64,000 nucleotides of DNA from Nitzschia putrida (taxonomy: Eukaryota > Bacillariophyta > Bacillariophyceae > Bacillariales > Bacillariaceae). Position 1 is the stretch's first letter; every line of letters begins with the position of its first letter. Location of the stretch: the NCBI GenBank assembly GCA_016586335.1, contig BLYE01000028.1, positions 124,001 through 188,000 of the forward strand. Reading direction: 5' to 3'. Under the pieces are notes generated by a model, which was given only the letters and a program-made list of their open reading frames with translations, did no database searches and was not told the origin of the DNA. Of this stretch, positions 49,154-59,742 are shown piece after piece. The position numbers were made by a program, and so were the translations under genes.

Positions 49154-50188
49154 ATGATTGAAACAGTGGTAACAAAGAGGAGCACCAGCACCTCTGAATT
49201 CGATGAGGAACTTGGAAGCCAACTGGGTCGAGGAGCAATGAGGTTCGGTCCTGTGATGCACAATGCTGCCATTCGAACTCAAGTAAAAGACTCCCATATT
49301 TCTGAAAAACAAGTTTACATGTTTGCTGAAATTAAAGCATCCTACGATGTTGACAACGACAAGACACCAAAGAACAAACGCCTGACTGACCAGCAGGTCT
49401 TCCGAATTGCCCAGTACTGCAAGTTTGATGAACCTCGCATCATGAAACTGCTACAGCACACTCGGCGACGATATTTTGAGCTGAATGCTAACGATCTCAG
49501 CGATCAGCTGTTGTCCAAGACGTTGTTTCCTTGTCCGGGCTTGATGTCAAAGGAAGGCTATGACACCTTCTACATGCGTCCATCACGTCATTTTGTACAT
49601 GAGACATCAACAAGAGATGTGATTGACAACCTTCTGTATGTCATGAACCATGTTCAACTACGCAATCCAAAGGGGAAGATGGCATTCTTGGCCAACATGG
49701 ACGATTGGGCAATGGCCAACTTCAGCACCACCTACTGTACAAAGTTCATGAAAGCTCTTCAAGGTGGGCTATTCCCTGCAGAAGTTTCCTTGTTCATCAT
49801 TCTAAACCCTCCTTCGTGGTTTGGAAAGATTTGGAAATTCATGAAAACAGTTCTCTCGGCTGAGTTCGTCAAGAAGGTTGTCATGATTACCGATGATGAG
49901 CTCCCCTATTACATGGATTTGGATTACGAAAAGTATCTCCCAGATGAAATCCCAGGGGGTGAGGTTAATACCGATGAATTGGTTCAAGACTTTGTTGCGT
50001 TTTGCAAAGGACAAGACTTGCTGTTGAATGGTCGATCAGGCGAGTCGAAAAAGGGATTGGGATCTATGTTCAGCAAAATGAAGCTTCGAACTGGCTTCTG
50101 GCGACGCTGCCACACGCAGAAGGACTGCGATCTTTCAAGCTCGATTGATGCGTCCGAGTCCGGCACAATATCATCTAGTAGATCATAG
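49154..50188 (+). CDS. Sec14/CRAL-TRIO lipid-transfer protein, copy 1 of a tandem array
   Basis: 344 residues, one exon. CRAL-TRIO proteins carry phospholipids or other small lipophilic molecules in a hydrophobic pocket. After the shared motif LGRGAMRFGPV (about 25-35), a helical CRAL-TRIO-N-like segment (about 85-115; QVFRIAQYCKFDEPRIMKLL) is followed by the lipid-binding domain (about 125-285). This domain contains RNPKGKMAFLANMDDWAMAN, GLFPAEVSLFIILNPPSWF, GKIWKFMKTVLSAEFVKKV and YLPDEIPGGEVN, the order expected for Sec14. The C-terminal about 55 residues are basic then Ser-rich (KMKLRTGFWRRCHTQKDC). No membrane helix or GOLD domain. It is the first of three paralogues in the same orientation. 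Confidence 0.85.
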   Translation: MIETVVTKRSTSTSEFDEELGSQLGRGAMRFGPVMHNAAIRTQVKDSHISEKQVYMFAEIKASYDVDNDKTPKNKRLTDQQVFRIAQYCKFDEPRIMKLLQHTRRRYFELNANDLSDQLLSKTLFPCPGLMSKEGYDTFYMRPSRHFVHETSTRDVIDNLLYVMNHVQLRNPKGKMAFLANMDDWAMANFSTTYCTKFMKALQGGLFPAEVSLFIILNPPSWFGKIWKFMKTVLSAEFVKKVVMITDDELPYYMDLDYEKYLPDEIPGGEVNTDELVQDFVAFCKGQDLLLNGRSGESKKGLGSMFSKMKLRTGFWRRCHTQKDCDLSSSIDASESGTISSSRS

Positions 50189-50833
50189 TTTTCCTTGAAG
50201 CCTTCTGTACGAGTAGTCCCAGCTACCCTAGCACTGTAGTTTACAGCAGTGCCATCGTTTGGACTCGGATTGTTCAACCATGGATTCCCTTTTCCAGTCG
50301 AAGTTGTCGACCGTGGGTTTGGGGTTGTATGTATTTTTATCAATCGTGTAGATTCAAAGATTATTCACAGTCAGCACCACTTCCTTGATCTGCACAGATT
50401 CGCAGTCAGTTGGGCTTCACTCTCGGAATCACTTTTGTTCACGGGTTTTGAATCTTCGGTTTGACAATAATATTAATGAGAAAGACAAGGATTATTAGGG
50501 AGGTCGAACTCTATTGATTCTTTTGCTAGTACTTAGTACAACAGTACATTATTTTACCGTATTACTCCTACCGTTAGTACCAACACCTTCAGAAGGCCCG
50601 AGAGTCACTTGAGTTATTTCAGAATACCCCGCAACCAAAATACTACTGGAAGTCAGGAAGAATCTCCTGATATCAAAACAATCGGTATGGATTTTCTACT
50701 GGGGTGATGGAACAAACGGTAGCACTTCTTGGTTGCACAGTCCTAAATTATTTGGTTCCAGTCAGGGTCATTGTATGCCATTTTCACCATCCCGCCCGTA
50801 AAATCCATTGTTTCGGTTGAATAAGGTATCAAG
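50189..50833. other. Spacer between Sec14-like copies 1 and 2
   Basis: 645 bp with no convincing gene; it presumably holds the copy 1 terminator and copy 2 promoter. Confidence 0.5.
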
Positions 50834-51682
50834 ATGTTTTTGTTGCAACGAAGGAAATCTTGCTCTATGCTACAGGCAGATCTGTATGAAAAGCTTGGTG
50901 ACGGCCCAATGCGCTTTGGACCTGTGCTACCCGAGACGAAGAAAGTACCATTTCTTTTGGACGAAGATGAACTATCGGATGAAAAGTTGTTCCAGTTTGC
51001 CACTATAAAAAGGACTTGGGAGGGAAGTCAATTGGCCAAAGAGAAAAAGTTTTCCAAAACTCACATTTTCCGAGCTGCTGTATTTTGTGACTTCATCGTT
51101 GATGAGACAATTGCATTGCTAAAGCGGGCAAATCGACGTTCATTCGAACTGCGCCCAAGGAACCTGGAGAGCCAATTACTCTCAAAAATCGCATTTCCCT
51201 GCCCTGGTCTTCGGACAAGAGATGGAAGCCTCGTAATATATATGAGAGTGGCAAACATCCGTCCCTCCACTTTTTCGACGGAAAACATCATTGACAACCT
51301 CATTTTTGTGATGGATCATATCTCGGCTCGAAACCCTTCCCAGTCCTTGTGTCTCGTGGTCAACATGGTAGGTTGGGAACATTACAATTTCAACGTCGAC
51401 TTTTATTGCCAGTTATTGGACTTGGTGCAAGGCCGACTTCACCCTGCCAATGTGTCGTCACTGTTGTTGGTGGATGCCCCCCCTTCTTTTGGACCCGTTT
51501 GGAAGTCCATGGGGGCCTTTATCGACCCTGCCTTCTCCAAACATGTTCTTTCCATCACTCATGATGAGTTGCCATACTTGATGGAGTTAGACTTTGAGAA
51601 GAGTTTGCCGAATGAATGCCCAGGCGGCGAGGTTGACACCGACCAGTTGGCATCGGATTTCCTTTCCTTTTGTTTAGCCTAA
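50834..51682 (+). CDS. Sec14/CRAL-TRIO lipid-transfer protein, copy 2 of a tandem array
   Basis: 282 residues, one exon, the shortest copy. It begins MFLLQRRKS, very like copy 3 (MFLFQSKKT), and carries the shared LGDGPMRFGPV motif (about 21-31). The CRAL-TRIO domain (about 115-275) has ARNPSQSLCLVVNMVGWEHY, GRLHPANVSSLLLVDAPPSF, GPVWKSMGAFIDPAFSKHV and SLPNECPGGEVD. The protein stops right after the domain, lacking the basic tails of copies 1 and 3. Its start is supported by alignment with copy 3. Lipid specificity is unknown. Confidence 0.83.
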   Translation: MFLLQRRKSCSMLQADLYEKLGDGPMRFGPVLPETKKVPFLLDEDELSDEKLFQFATIKRTWEGSQLAKEKKFSKTHIFRAAVFCDFIVDETIALLKRANRRSFELRPRNLESQLLSKIAFPCPGLRTRDGSLVIYMRVANIRPSTFSTENIIDNLIFVMDHISARNPSQSLCLVVNMVGWEHYNFNVDFYCQLLDLVQGRLHPANVSSLLLVDAPPSFGPVWKSMGAFIDPAFSKHVLSITHDELPYLMELDFEKSLPNECPGGEVDTDQLASDFLSFCLA

Positions 51683-52604
51683 AAACCTAAGATTCGCGGA
51701 ACAAGTTCGCATTGCATCTGCATTGAGAGTTGAGGAATCCTTGAATGTTGATGACACCCTGCGGAAGAAAATACTCATTTGTAGCAGTGAAAGTATCACT
51801 CATCATTGTACTAGTCTTGGTTTTTGGTGCAAGTCGACTCCCACAACTTGCAACAGTAGCGAACAGCGGCTATTGGGGCATTCTCTCCACCCTCAGCTAC
51901 ATTATTTGTTGTTGGGATGTCGGCATGTTGTGGGAGGTGGGAGTGATAATTGGAGCGACCCAAAGTCGCCACAATAGTCCTCGTCGCTCCCCCCCCGTTC
52001 TCTCTTCCTCCACTTCCTGATGTTGCGGTTTGCGGTTCGGGTCACTCTGTGCTGGCTTCTACGATACGACGAACGACGACTAGTGCGGTATTGACGATTT
52101 TAGTATTATTTATGGTGTTGCTGCGAGGTCCCTGAGCCAGCAGTGAACAACAACGACGATGATGCTGCTATGCTGCTATGCATCGTTTGGTTCCTGTGAA
52201 ATTCCCGCGAGAAGGCTGGGTTTATGTTGACAATTTAGGTACGAATCTTTCGTGCGGTTTAATATGAATTGGAGTGATGCGCTTAACAACGAAAATGTCT
52301 ATTTTTGGGCCCAACAATGTTCGCCAAAGACAATGGCCAATAACAAATGGTGGGAGAGTCATAGGAAATGGGTCACATGGGCTTAGGGAAGGGAAGATGC
52401 ACTTCCAGAAGTTTTGTCAGGCTGCATACAAAAACCTGCCTCGTTTGCGGATTGCCTTGCCCCACAAATCAAAACGAACCAACCAATTCCATCGCCGAGG
52501 CATTTTTCTCTTGGTGTCACCTTCAAACCAGTTTCTGTGTGATTGGCAACGGCTGCCTTCTCGTTTCGAAACCCTTTTTTCTCACAAAAAGTCCCCATCA
52601 AGCA
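51683..52604. other. Spacer between Sec14-like copies 2 and 3
   Basis: 922 bp. The frame of copy 3 stays open back to 52368, but the translation there does not resemble the paralogues, so it is treated as 5' UTR. No other gene is seen. Confidence 0.5.
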
Positions 52605-53603
52605 ATGTTCTTGTTCCAATCCAAGAAAACGAAATCTCAGCTTCAGGACGAGCTCCAAGCCAAGCTTGGCGATGGTCCGATGCGTTTTGGGCCAGTGTGC
52701 CAGGGATCTGCGCTCTCATCAGATGCAGAGGAAAATGGTTTGTCCGATGATGAGATTTTCCAATTTGCAACCATCAAGATGGCATGGAGTGCCGAGGGGG
52801 GAGGCAAGAAGAAGCGATACTCCAGTGCTAACATTTTCCGAGTGGCAAAGTATTGCAACTACAACGAAGAAAAGTGCATGCGACTTTTGAGCAAGTCCAA
52901 GCCAGAGTATTTCAACTTGTCAACGTTTGACCTCCAGGAGGAACTCTTGAGTAGGACCGTCTTTCCTTGCCCGGGGTTGAAGACTCGTGAAGGTCACAAT
53001 GTCTTCTACATGAGAGCGTCGCGATTCTTCCCTCTCACCATGTCGGCCGAAAAAGCCATTAGTACTCTCATCTTTGTGATGAATCATATTTTGCGTCGGG
53101 ACTCTACTAGTGGTCTTGGCTTCATTCTCAACATGGATGGTTGGGGCTCTCACAACTACAATGATGAGTTCTACCGTCAGATTTTGCAAGTGATCCAAGG
53201 AAAGGTATTCCCAGCGGAAGTGTCCTCGTTCCTTGTGGTCAATGCTCCTGCATCCTTTGACGTGGTCTGGAGGAGTATGAAATCATATATGACTCCAGAG
53301 TTCCAACAGGTGTCTCAAGCCATCTCCGACGATGAGCTTGCCTATTTTATGGATTTGGACTTTGATCAATCCATGCCTGATGAGATTCCAGGCGGCAGAG
53401 TGAACTCAGAACAACTCGTCATCGACTTTTTGGCCTTTTGTGAGGCCGAAGAGTTGGCTGTTCAGCCCAAGTCCAAAGGCAAGGGAAGAAAGCGACGCAC
53501 CAGGGCCAACGGAGATGCCTACTCCGTCAGCGGCAGCGAGTGCTCGAGCTCACAAGGTCTCTCCCTTTCGGAGCACGGCCTTGCCAATGAAATCCCGGCG
53601 TAA
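52605..53603 (+). CDS. Sec14/CRAL-TRIO lipid-transfer protein, copy 3 of a tandem array
   Basis: 332 residues from the ATG at 52605, chosen because MFLFQSKKT matches the start of copy 2; an upstream in-frame ATG at 52368 would add 79 unrelated residues. It shares LGDGPMRFGPV (about 22-32), a helical N-domain (NIFRVAKYCNYNEEKCMRLL) and a lipid-binding domain. That domain carries RRDSTSGLGFILNMDGWGSH, GKVFPAEVSSFLVVNAPASF, DVVWRSMKSYMTPEFQQVS and SMPDEIPGGRVN. The tail has a basic cluster (KSKGKGRKRRTRANG) that could bind membranes or act as a nuclear signal. Confidence 0.84.
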   Translation: MFLFQSKKTKSQLQDELQAKLGDGPMRFGPVCQGSALSSDAEENGLSDDEIFQFATIKMAWSAEGGGKKKRYSSANIFRVAKYCNYNEEKCMRLLSKSKPEYFNLSTFDLQEELLSRTVFPCPGLKTREGHNVFYMRASRFFPLTMSAEKAISTLIFVMNHILRRDSTSGLGFILNMDGWGSHNYNDEFYRQILQVIQGKVFPAEVSSFLVVNAPASFDVVWRSMKSYMTPEFQQVSQAISDDELAYFMDLDFDQSMPDEIPGGRVNSEQLVIDFLAFCEAEELAVQPKSKGKGRKRRTRANGDAYSVSGSECSSSQGLSLSEHGLANEIPA

Positions 53604-53789
53604 GAAGGTGGTCCCAACAGGGCTGTCCATAGGGGGAACACCATTAGATTGGCTACTATATCAACCTTCTGCAAGTTTTAGGAATGAAATTTTGATTCCA
53701 ATGAGAGGATGTACCGGTAACAGTAAACGTCGTACAGTACTCTACTAAAATAGCAAGAATCAAGTTTTGGACAGAAATCTAACAATGTC

Positions 53790-54634
53790 TTAAATAACAT
53801 ATCTCTCGATGAGTTCGGCAATGAACTTTTCGTATTTGATCATACCATTGGAGTCGGGGGTAATGTCTTGCATAACCTCGTTGACCTCACGTTCAGTCAA
53901 TGTCTCTCCCATTTTCGTAAGAATGTGCTTCAATTCCGAGACCGAAATCTTTCCATTTCCTTCCTTGTCGAACACCTTCAAGCTAGACACCACTTGTTCA
54001 GGGTCGGTCATGTTCATATCACAAGCCATGATCTCCAAAAAGTCAGGGAAAGTAACGGTATCACCAGCTCCGACCTTCTTCATGACATCCTTGAGTTCAG
54101 CTTCTGTGGGGCTCTTATCGAGAGATCGGACGATCAAACCAACATCCTTGGCAGGGATGTTTCCTGAACGTTGAGAACAAGGCATAACGTTAGAACAGAT
54201 TGTTTTTTGTTCAGAATTCATGAAGCAGGGGACGTATCCATGCAACAATACAATGACCGCTAAACTCTCCCATGCCCCCACCCCGCACCACCCCTTTCAA
54301 TGTGGGATGCTACAACCATTTTCCAATTTCGTATTGTATCCATTTTAAAAGCCACAGAGGAGAGCAACAAAAGTTTCACCCAACTACAAACACAATAATC
54401 ACATAGAACGACATGGTTCTCCCATCGTCGACATACAGCAAAGGGCACACACCGGGTCTCGCTGGGCTACGGCATTCTCGCTGCAGTACTGCCAAGGAAA
54501 CGAGTACGAATTACAAGTCAAGAAGGTATATGACCCTTCTCCACAAATTCTCACTCACCCTCTCCGATCATATCGAACAACTCAAATCGTTCCTTGAATT
54601 CATTGACTTCTTCTTCCGAGAACTTGTTAGCCAT
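53790..54634 (-). CDS. Calmodulin/essential-light-chain-like EF-hand protein, two exons
   Basis: Proposed CDS: complement of 53790-54163 joined to 54559-54634, 149 residues, with a 395-nt GT-AG intron. The junction reads ELFDMIGEGNIPAKDVGLIV, aligning without gaps to the first EF-hand of calmodulin, which supports the splice. Length and layout equal calmodulin, with four EF-hand units. Loop 3 (DKEGNGKISVSE) is close to canonical; loop 1 (DMIGEGNIPAKD), loop 2 (around GAGDTVTFPDFLE) and loop 4 (DSNGMIKYEKF region) lack key ligands. One intact loop with three degenerate ones is typical of myosin essential light chains, so I favour a myosin or other IQ-motif light chain over a calcium sensor; a divergent calmodulin-like protein remains possible. 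Confidence 0.82.
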
Positions 54635-55949
54635 GGTTGCTTTGTTAGAATTGTCTTTCTTGACTTGTCACAGGAGGCTTGTGGAGCTACAACGCGGATT
54701 GCCTGTCCTTGTCGCAGGATGTCTGGTGCCTGTCTATGCCAATCTTTCCCGTAGTCCAACAAATCGGATCCAGGCCCTATGCCCTCTCGTGCACCACCTA
54801 GATCTCCTCCAAATGACTCTGGCAATGACCCTCCGTCCACTTACTGTGGGTTCAATGATCTGTATGCTATCAGCATACGAGCAATAGTATACCAAACGGG
54901 GATACCTTGTTTTGGACTACCGGTAAATTACTAGTACAAAAGTACCGTTTTTGCGTGTTACGCTGCGTGTTACCATGCTAGCTACGTATGGGCTACGCGC
55001 ACCACACAAAACCACGCCAAAGCGTACGAACCCGAAAAAAGCCCGAAGTCCACAAGCCACAAACCAATACCAATTTCTGCTCAATTCGTTGACTTCTTTT
55101 CTGCTCTAGAACTAAACCTAAACTGCTAATGAAGTTTGGGTTTCTTCCTCTAGCAAATACTATTTTCATCCAGAAAAAGTACGACTAATCTTGCCTGGGA
55201 TTTTTTCTGCTACGAGTACTACTACCTAGCACTAGTACTTAGTAGTTCTAGGTAGCTACATCGCCTTTGTCGACCTCAAGCCTTTGCCTTCAAAATTCAA
55301 AATGTTTGCCACACTACTACTAACAGTTGTATAACCTTACATGCGCCAAATCTGGTGGACGTTTCCATCAACCACATCAATTTCTTCTCTTTGTCCATAC
55401 CGGTACCACTAGACTGAGGCTATCTGCCATTGTGTCGGTCGTGGAGTCTTTCAATTTCGTCCCCCCCCCCTAACAAATACTGCTGATGCATATACTAGTA
55501 GTAGTAGTTCATTTTTTCATTCAATGAGGTTAGTACTTTTAAAAAGTGGTTGCATCACAAACCCATCCATCTCCTTCTTGATCAGTAACTACCGGTACTA
55601 TAGCAGTTGGGACGACTCGTCGCTCGTCGGTACCGTACCCAATTTTTTTGTTACTCGATTCGCCAAAAAATCGGTCATCGTGCCCAATACCCTTGATAGC
55701 GCTGTCCCAAAACGGCGCATTTGTGGGTCTGCCTCTGTTACAAAAGGCTGACACATACCCCTCCAATTTCCGAGTAAAATACTTATGCGACATGAAAGGG
55801 TATGGGAAATTGTCGCGATGAAGCACGGAACCATACCCTACTTTTGTTATTGCAGTAACAAAAAAACGCTATTACTAGAGTACCATCTACCAATACTAAC
55901 CCACTTCATTGACTTAACAATAGGGACGAGAAAGAATTGCTAAAAGTTA
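54635..55949. other. Intergenic region, no convincing gene
   Basis: 1.3 kb between two minus-strand genes. It holds a 10-base C run (55461-55470), several ACTAGTAGT words and TACCGGTA-type palindromes (near 55400, 55590, 55630). A 95-residue minus-strand frame (55539-55826) is not convincing. Confidence 0.55.
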
Positions 55950-58578
55950 TTATGTTTTCCTCCGTTTGGCCAGCAATGCTTGCATTCTCGCCTCCCGTTC
56001 CGCGTTTAGCTTGGCAAGTTCATCACGCAACTCCTCGGCTCGTTTGGCATGGTCCTGGCTGGACAATTCCTTCGGCTTGTCCTTGGGGACGGACGTCGAT
56101 GGTGGTGGCGCCTGCTGTCGGAAATGTTCTGGGATGATCACAGACGTTGATGGGAGTTCTTGCTGCTGTTGTTGTTTGGAACGAAAGTGGACAAAACCAC
56201 TGTTATGATTCTTATCCGAAGAAACTTTGTACTCCAAGGCTTCGTACTTGTCCAAAATACTGGCGGCGCTGCGAAAGCCTTGACTTTTGGATTTTGCCCG
56301 CCCTCCACTTCCGACATGGGATTCGGTCCCAGAAAAATCAAAATGGTCCGATACAGCATCGGTAATGCGAAGGTCGCCAACCATGGTACCTTCACCGTAG
56401 TCACCCCATTCTTTGGCAATCTCGTCGGCATCATGAGGTCCTTCCCATTGACCATCCCATTCCTTTTGTCCCTTGGCACTCCTTCCTCCAAACCCCCGAT
56501 CGGTACGCAGTACATCCTGTACAATCATGGCAGACTCAATGACACGCTTGATTTTGTCTGGATTCTTGCAATAGTCGCAAGTTTTCTTACAGTCCACAGG
56601 ATCGCCACCAAAATGTTGCACCAGCATATTCCGTCGACACTTGGGTGTTGTGCAGTACTTTGTCATTTGTTCTAACCCATCCAACTTTCGTTCCAACGCC
56701 ACCGAATCCTTGTTTTTGGAGTTTTCACTTTGCATTCGTAACAAAAACTGAAACTTGCGGACATCGTCTTTGGAAAAGTACAACATGGAATAGCTCGCTT
56801 TGCCATCCCGACCTGCCCGACCGGATTCTTGGTAGAATCCTTCCACAGTTTTGGGTAGCGTCCAATGCACCACATAGCGCACATGTGGCAAATCAATTCC
56901 CATCCCAAACGCTACAGTGGCGACGGCAACTTGGATTTCATCCTTGGACCATTGCTCCAAGATACGATTGCGATCATCCTTTTTCAACCCTGCATGATAC
57001 GGTTCGGCTTTTAATACTTTTTGAGCGTTGTTGTTGTTGTCGTTGGTGATGGTGGTGGCACCCGTGTTTGGAGTACGAATCTGAATGGATCTGAAATGTC
57101 GATTCAATAGATTGGAAATGAGCTCGGTTTCGTCCCTCTTGTGTACATAGACAATCCCGGAACATTTTTCTCCTAGTTTGGCATGGTGTGCATGTTGTTT
57201 GACAATCCATTGTACCATGTCTTGAAGCGCACCACCTCCAGTAGATGTAGCTGTACCTGTAGCTGTTGCCGACGGACCATTTGGAATGGAATCCTTGTAT
57301 CTTACACGATAGAAGATATTGGGCCGATCAAAGGATCCCTTGTAGAGGGGAGACGTCTTGAGACAAAGAATGGTTTGAATATCCTTGATGACGGCCGGAG
57401 TAGCAGTGGCGGTGCACGCCATGCAGGGAACGTCGGGAAAGGTCTGTCGGAGCCAAGTGAGATTGCGATAGGCGGGGCGAAAGTCATGTCCCCAACTGGT
57501 GTGGAGGCAAGGTAAAATGAACATGCATCGTGTTGATATGATAGTAGTGGGAGAAGAAGGGTGAGAAGGATGATATAGGTACTGACATTGGCATTATATT
57601 GTGAAGCAAGAAGAAGCAGAGTACATTCATGGAATGCGAGTACGAGGATTATACGTACCTGGATAGACAATGCGCTTCGTCAATAGCAAACATGGTAAGA
57701 CGATTGTCGGAATGGACTTGACGCAGGAGAGAACGCATGCGGTCGGTTTGAATAGATTCTGGAGTAATGTACAAGAGTGTGAGCAAATTATTGTTGTTGC
57801 TATTGTTGTTGGTGGTGGTGGCATTGGACTTTTTCTTTGGCGCAGAAACCAAGACTCGATCCAAGACGGCTTGGTTCTGCTTGTTGGTTTGTGTGGAGGA
57901 CACCAATGCCGCGGAGATTCCCTTTTGCTCCAAGGCCGCGACTTGGTCTTGCATGAGCGCAATGAGGGGAGAAACCACAATCGTCAATCCTCCCAATAGA
58001 CAAGCTGGAAGTTGATAACATAGAGACTTTCCTCCTCCTGTGGCAAGGACTAGCAACTGAGACGTTCGTTGGAGGGCTGTTTGAACAGCCTTGGGTTGAA
58101 GGAAACGTAACTTTTCTAGCCCGAAGACTTGTTGCAGCACTTGGTCAATATCTTGTTTGGAAAACTGATGGGTTGGCGGAAGGGTTGTGATAGGAAACGA
58201 ATGCGACTGTGAATGTGACTGTGAGTGTGACTTGGTTGTCATTGAAAACGCTGTCGCCGCCTTGCGCTTGCGTCCTGCTGCTGCAGTACCTGATGGAGTA
58301 CCTGATGGAGTACTCTGAGTAGTACTCGTAGGCTGTTGCTTGTCGGATTGCTTTTGCTTGTTCATGTTGTTACCAGCAGCAGTAGGAGCCAATTTGCCAA
58401 AGAGAGTCATTTGCTGCAAGGAAACAGGTTGGCTTGAAGCCTTTGGCTTTTGGTTGGTGGATTGTCCTGGATGTCCTGGATGTCCTGGATGTCCTGGACG
58501 TTTGGTGTAACACATGTCACACTGGTTGGAAGTTTCGTCATTGTCAAAAGTGCAAGACGGACAAGTCCAACATGACAT
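55950..58578 (-). CDS. RecQ-family DNA helicase with RanBP2-type zinc finger, two exons
   Basis: Proposed CDS: complement of 55950-57495 joined to 57659-58578, 821 residues, with a 163-nt intron (GTACGT donor, ACCAG acceptor). The junction reads DEAHCLSSWGHDFRP, the RecQ motif II block, which strongly supports the splice. RecQ helicases unwind DNA 3'-5' in repair and replication. Seen: an N-terminal RanBP2-type finger (WTCPSCTFDNDETSNQCDMC, about 4-23), a PGH repeat, motif I ATGGGKSLCYQLPA, motif Ia SPLIALMQDQVAAL, motif III-type TATATPAVIKDIQ, motifs IV-VI (AYHAG-like EPYHAGLKKDDR, VAFGMGIDLPHVRYVVHW, YQESGRAGRDGK). The RecQ-Ct zinc site follows (CRRNMLVQHFGG, CDYC). No HRDC domain is seen; the C-terminus is charged and coiled. 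Nuclear location is inferred. Confidence 0.92.
58463..58498. repeat. 9-bp minisatellite in the RecQ gene
   Basis: Four exact copies of TGTCCTGGA, encoding a Pro-Gly-His repeat just after the zinc finger on the minus strand. Being in frame, copy-number change would not break the gene. Confidence 0.9.
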
Positions 58579-59037
58579 TTTCCACAAGCAGCACTGTGAT
58601 GTTCTTTACTTGTTCTTCTCTTTCCTGGTAACCAAGGACAAGGACAAGCCAGGAACAGTAATACAAAGCAATGCAATGCTTGTTATATTATACTAGGTAC
58701 CGGTAGTAGTGGTTTGGGTGGTACCGGTAGCAAATTTTGGCTGTGGTTGAAGCACTCGATGGAGTCGACATAGTAGACTACAATAGTCTCTTGTGTGACT
58801 CCGTGTGACTACGTGGAACCTCGTGCATGTCGCAGTCATTAATCGATCGGATGACTCGTTGCTCGTTTCCCACCCCACATCAACAAGGCGTCGTCGTCGG
58901 ACGCAGCCTCCTGCTTTTTTCATTGCTCCCCTCCTCCTCTTCCAGAGACGTTAGAGTAGTCCATACTTGCACCTGCATCTACATCTGCATCTGTTCTCAA
59001 CTACCGCACTTGAATCCCTTTTTCTCTCTTCACAATC
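58579..59037. promoter_or_regulatory. Divergent promoter region of RecQ and RAMP4
   Basis: About 460 bp between the start codons of the RecQ gene (minus) and the RAMP4 gene (plus). It includes two copies of GGTACCGGTAG (near 58696 and 58720) and a pyrimidine-rich tract before the RAMP4 start. A shared promoter is inferred from position only. Confidence 0.45.
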
Positions 59038-59437
59038 ATGGTAAGTTTCTTTGTCAGGGGTGCGTGTGCAAAGATCGTTGGATCGTTGTTGTTTTTGTTG
59101 TTGTTGTTTGCTCCTTGTTCTCACAAATGTTGTTGTTGTTGATGTTGTTGTTCTACCCCTACTCCTCCATTCCCAGCCTCTCCCAAGAAACATTCGCAAT
59201 CGCAACAGCAAATTTGACCAAAACATCACCAAGCGTGGAGCCGTTCCTCTAGGCAAGGCTGCTGACCGGCAAGAAGATTACCCTGTCTCCAAGTCTCTTA
59301 TTATCTTCTTTTTGATCATTGTGGTGGGCTCTTCTCTCGTGCAAGTCTTGAATTTGTTTGGAGGATCCTTGGCTCCTCCGGAAGAAGCTACAACCACTAC
59401 TACCGGTACTTCCACACCACCACCTGGGGAGCCATAG
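59038..59437 (+). CDS. RAMP4/SERP1-family ER translocon protein, ATG-only first exon
   Basis: Proposed CDS: 59038-59040 joined to 59177-59437, 87 residues. The ATG is followed at once by GTAAGT, and the 136-nt intron ends at CCCAG; the spliced protein starts MPLPRNIRNRNSK. RAMP4 is a small tail-anchored protein at the Sec61 translocon that stabilises nascent membrane proteins under ER stress. Seen: NSKFDQNITKRGAVPLG, matching the family's NITxRG core, a lumenal-end membrane helix (about 40-61; LIIFFLIIVVGSSLVQVL), and an extra Thr/Pro-rich C-terminal tail beyond the usual family length. An unspliced start at 59051 would give a long artificial hydrophobic prefix, so splicing is preferred. Confidence 0.82.
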
Positions 59438-59500
59438 ATCGCAACCACTTTAGGAACAACCATTACACCATCTAGAAGATCTATCATAATATACCCAAAT

Positions 59501-59561
59501 CCATGTCATCCATGCCATCCATGCCATCCATGTCATCCATATCATCCATATCATCATCCAC
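59501..59561. repeat. 9-bp minisatellite (CCATGTCAT-type)
   Basis: About six and a half copies of a 9-mer CCATGCCAT/CCATGTCAT/CCATATCAT, located 60 bp after the RAMP4 stop codon, probably in its 3' UTR. Confidence 0.85.
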
Positions 59562-59742
59562 GTAGATATTGATACTACTAGCATGAACACGACTACTTAC
59601 CTGATCCTACCTGTCTACTTTTCTATTGCCTATCTACTACTACTACCTAGCTATTTGCGAATACTGTAACGTGCCTTTCCGCACTCGGGGAATGATGGTT
59701 CATTGTTGTGTGTGATTGCTGGTAGAAAGCAAGTGTACCAAT

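Noticed and set aside
52368..52604. N-terminal extension of Sec14-like copy 3
   Set aside because: Open in frame but unlike the paralogues; copy 2 starts with the same MFL(L/F)Q sequence as the ATG at 52605.
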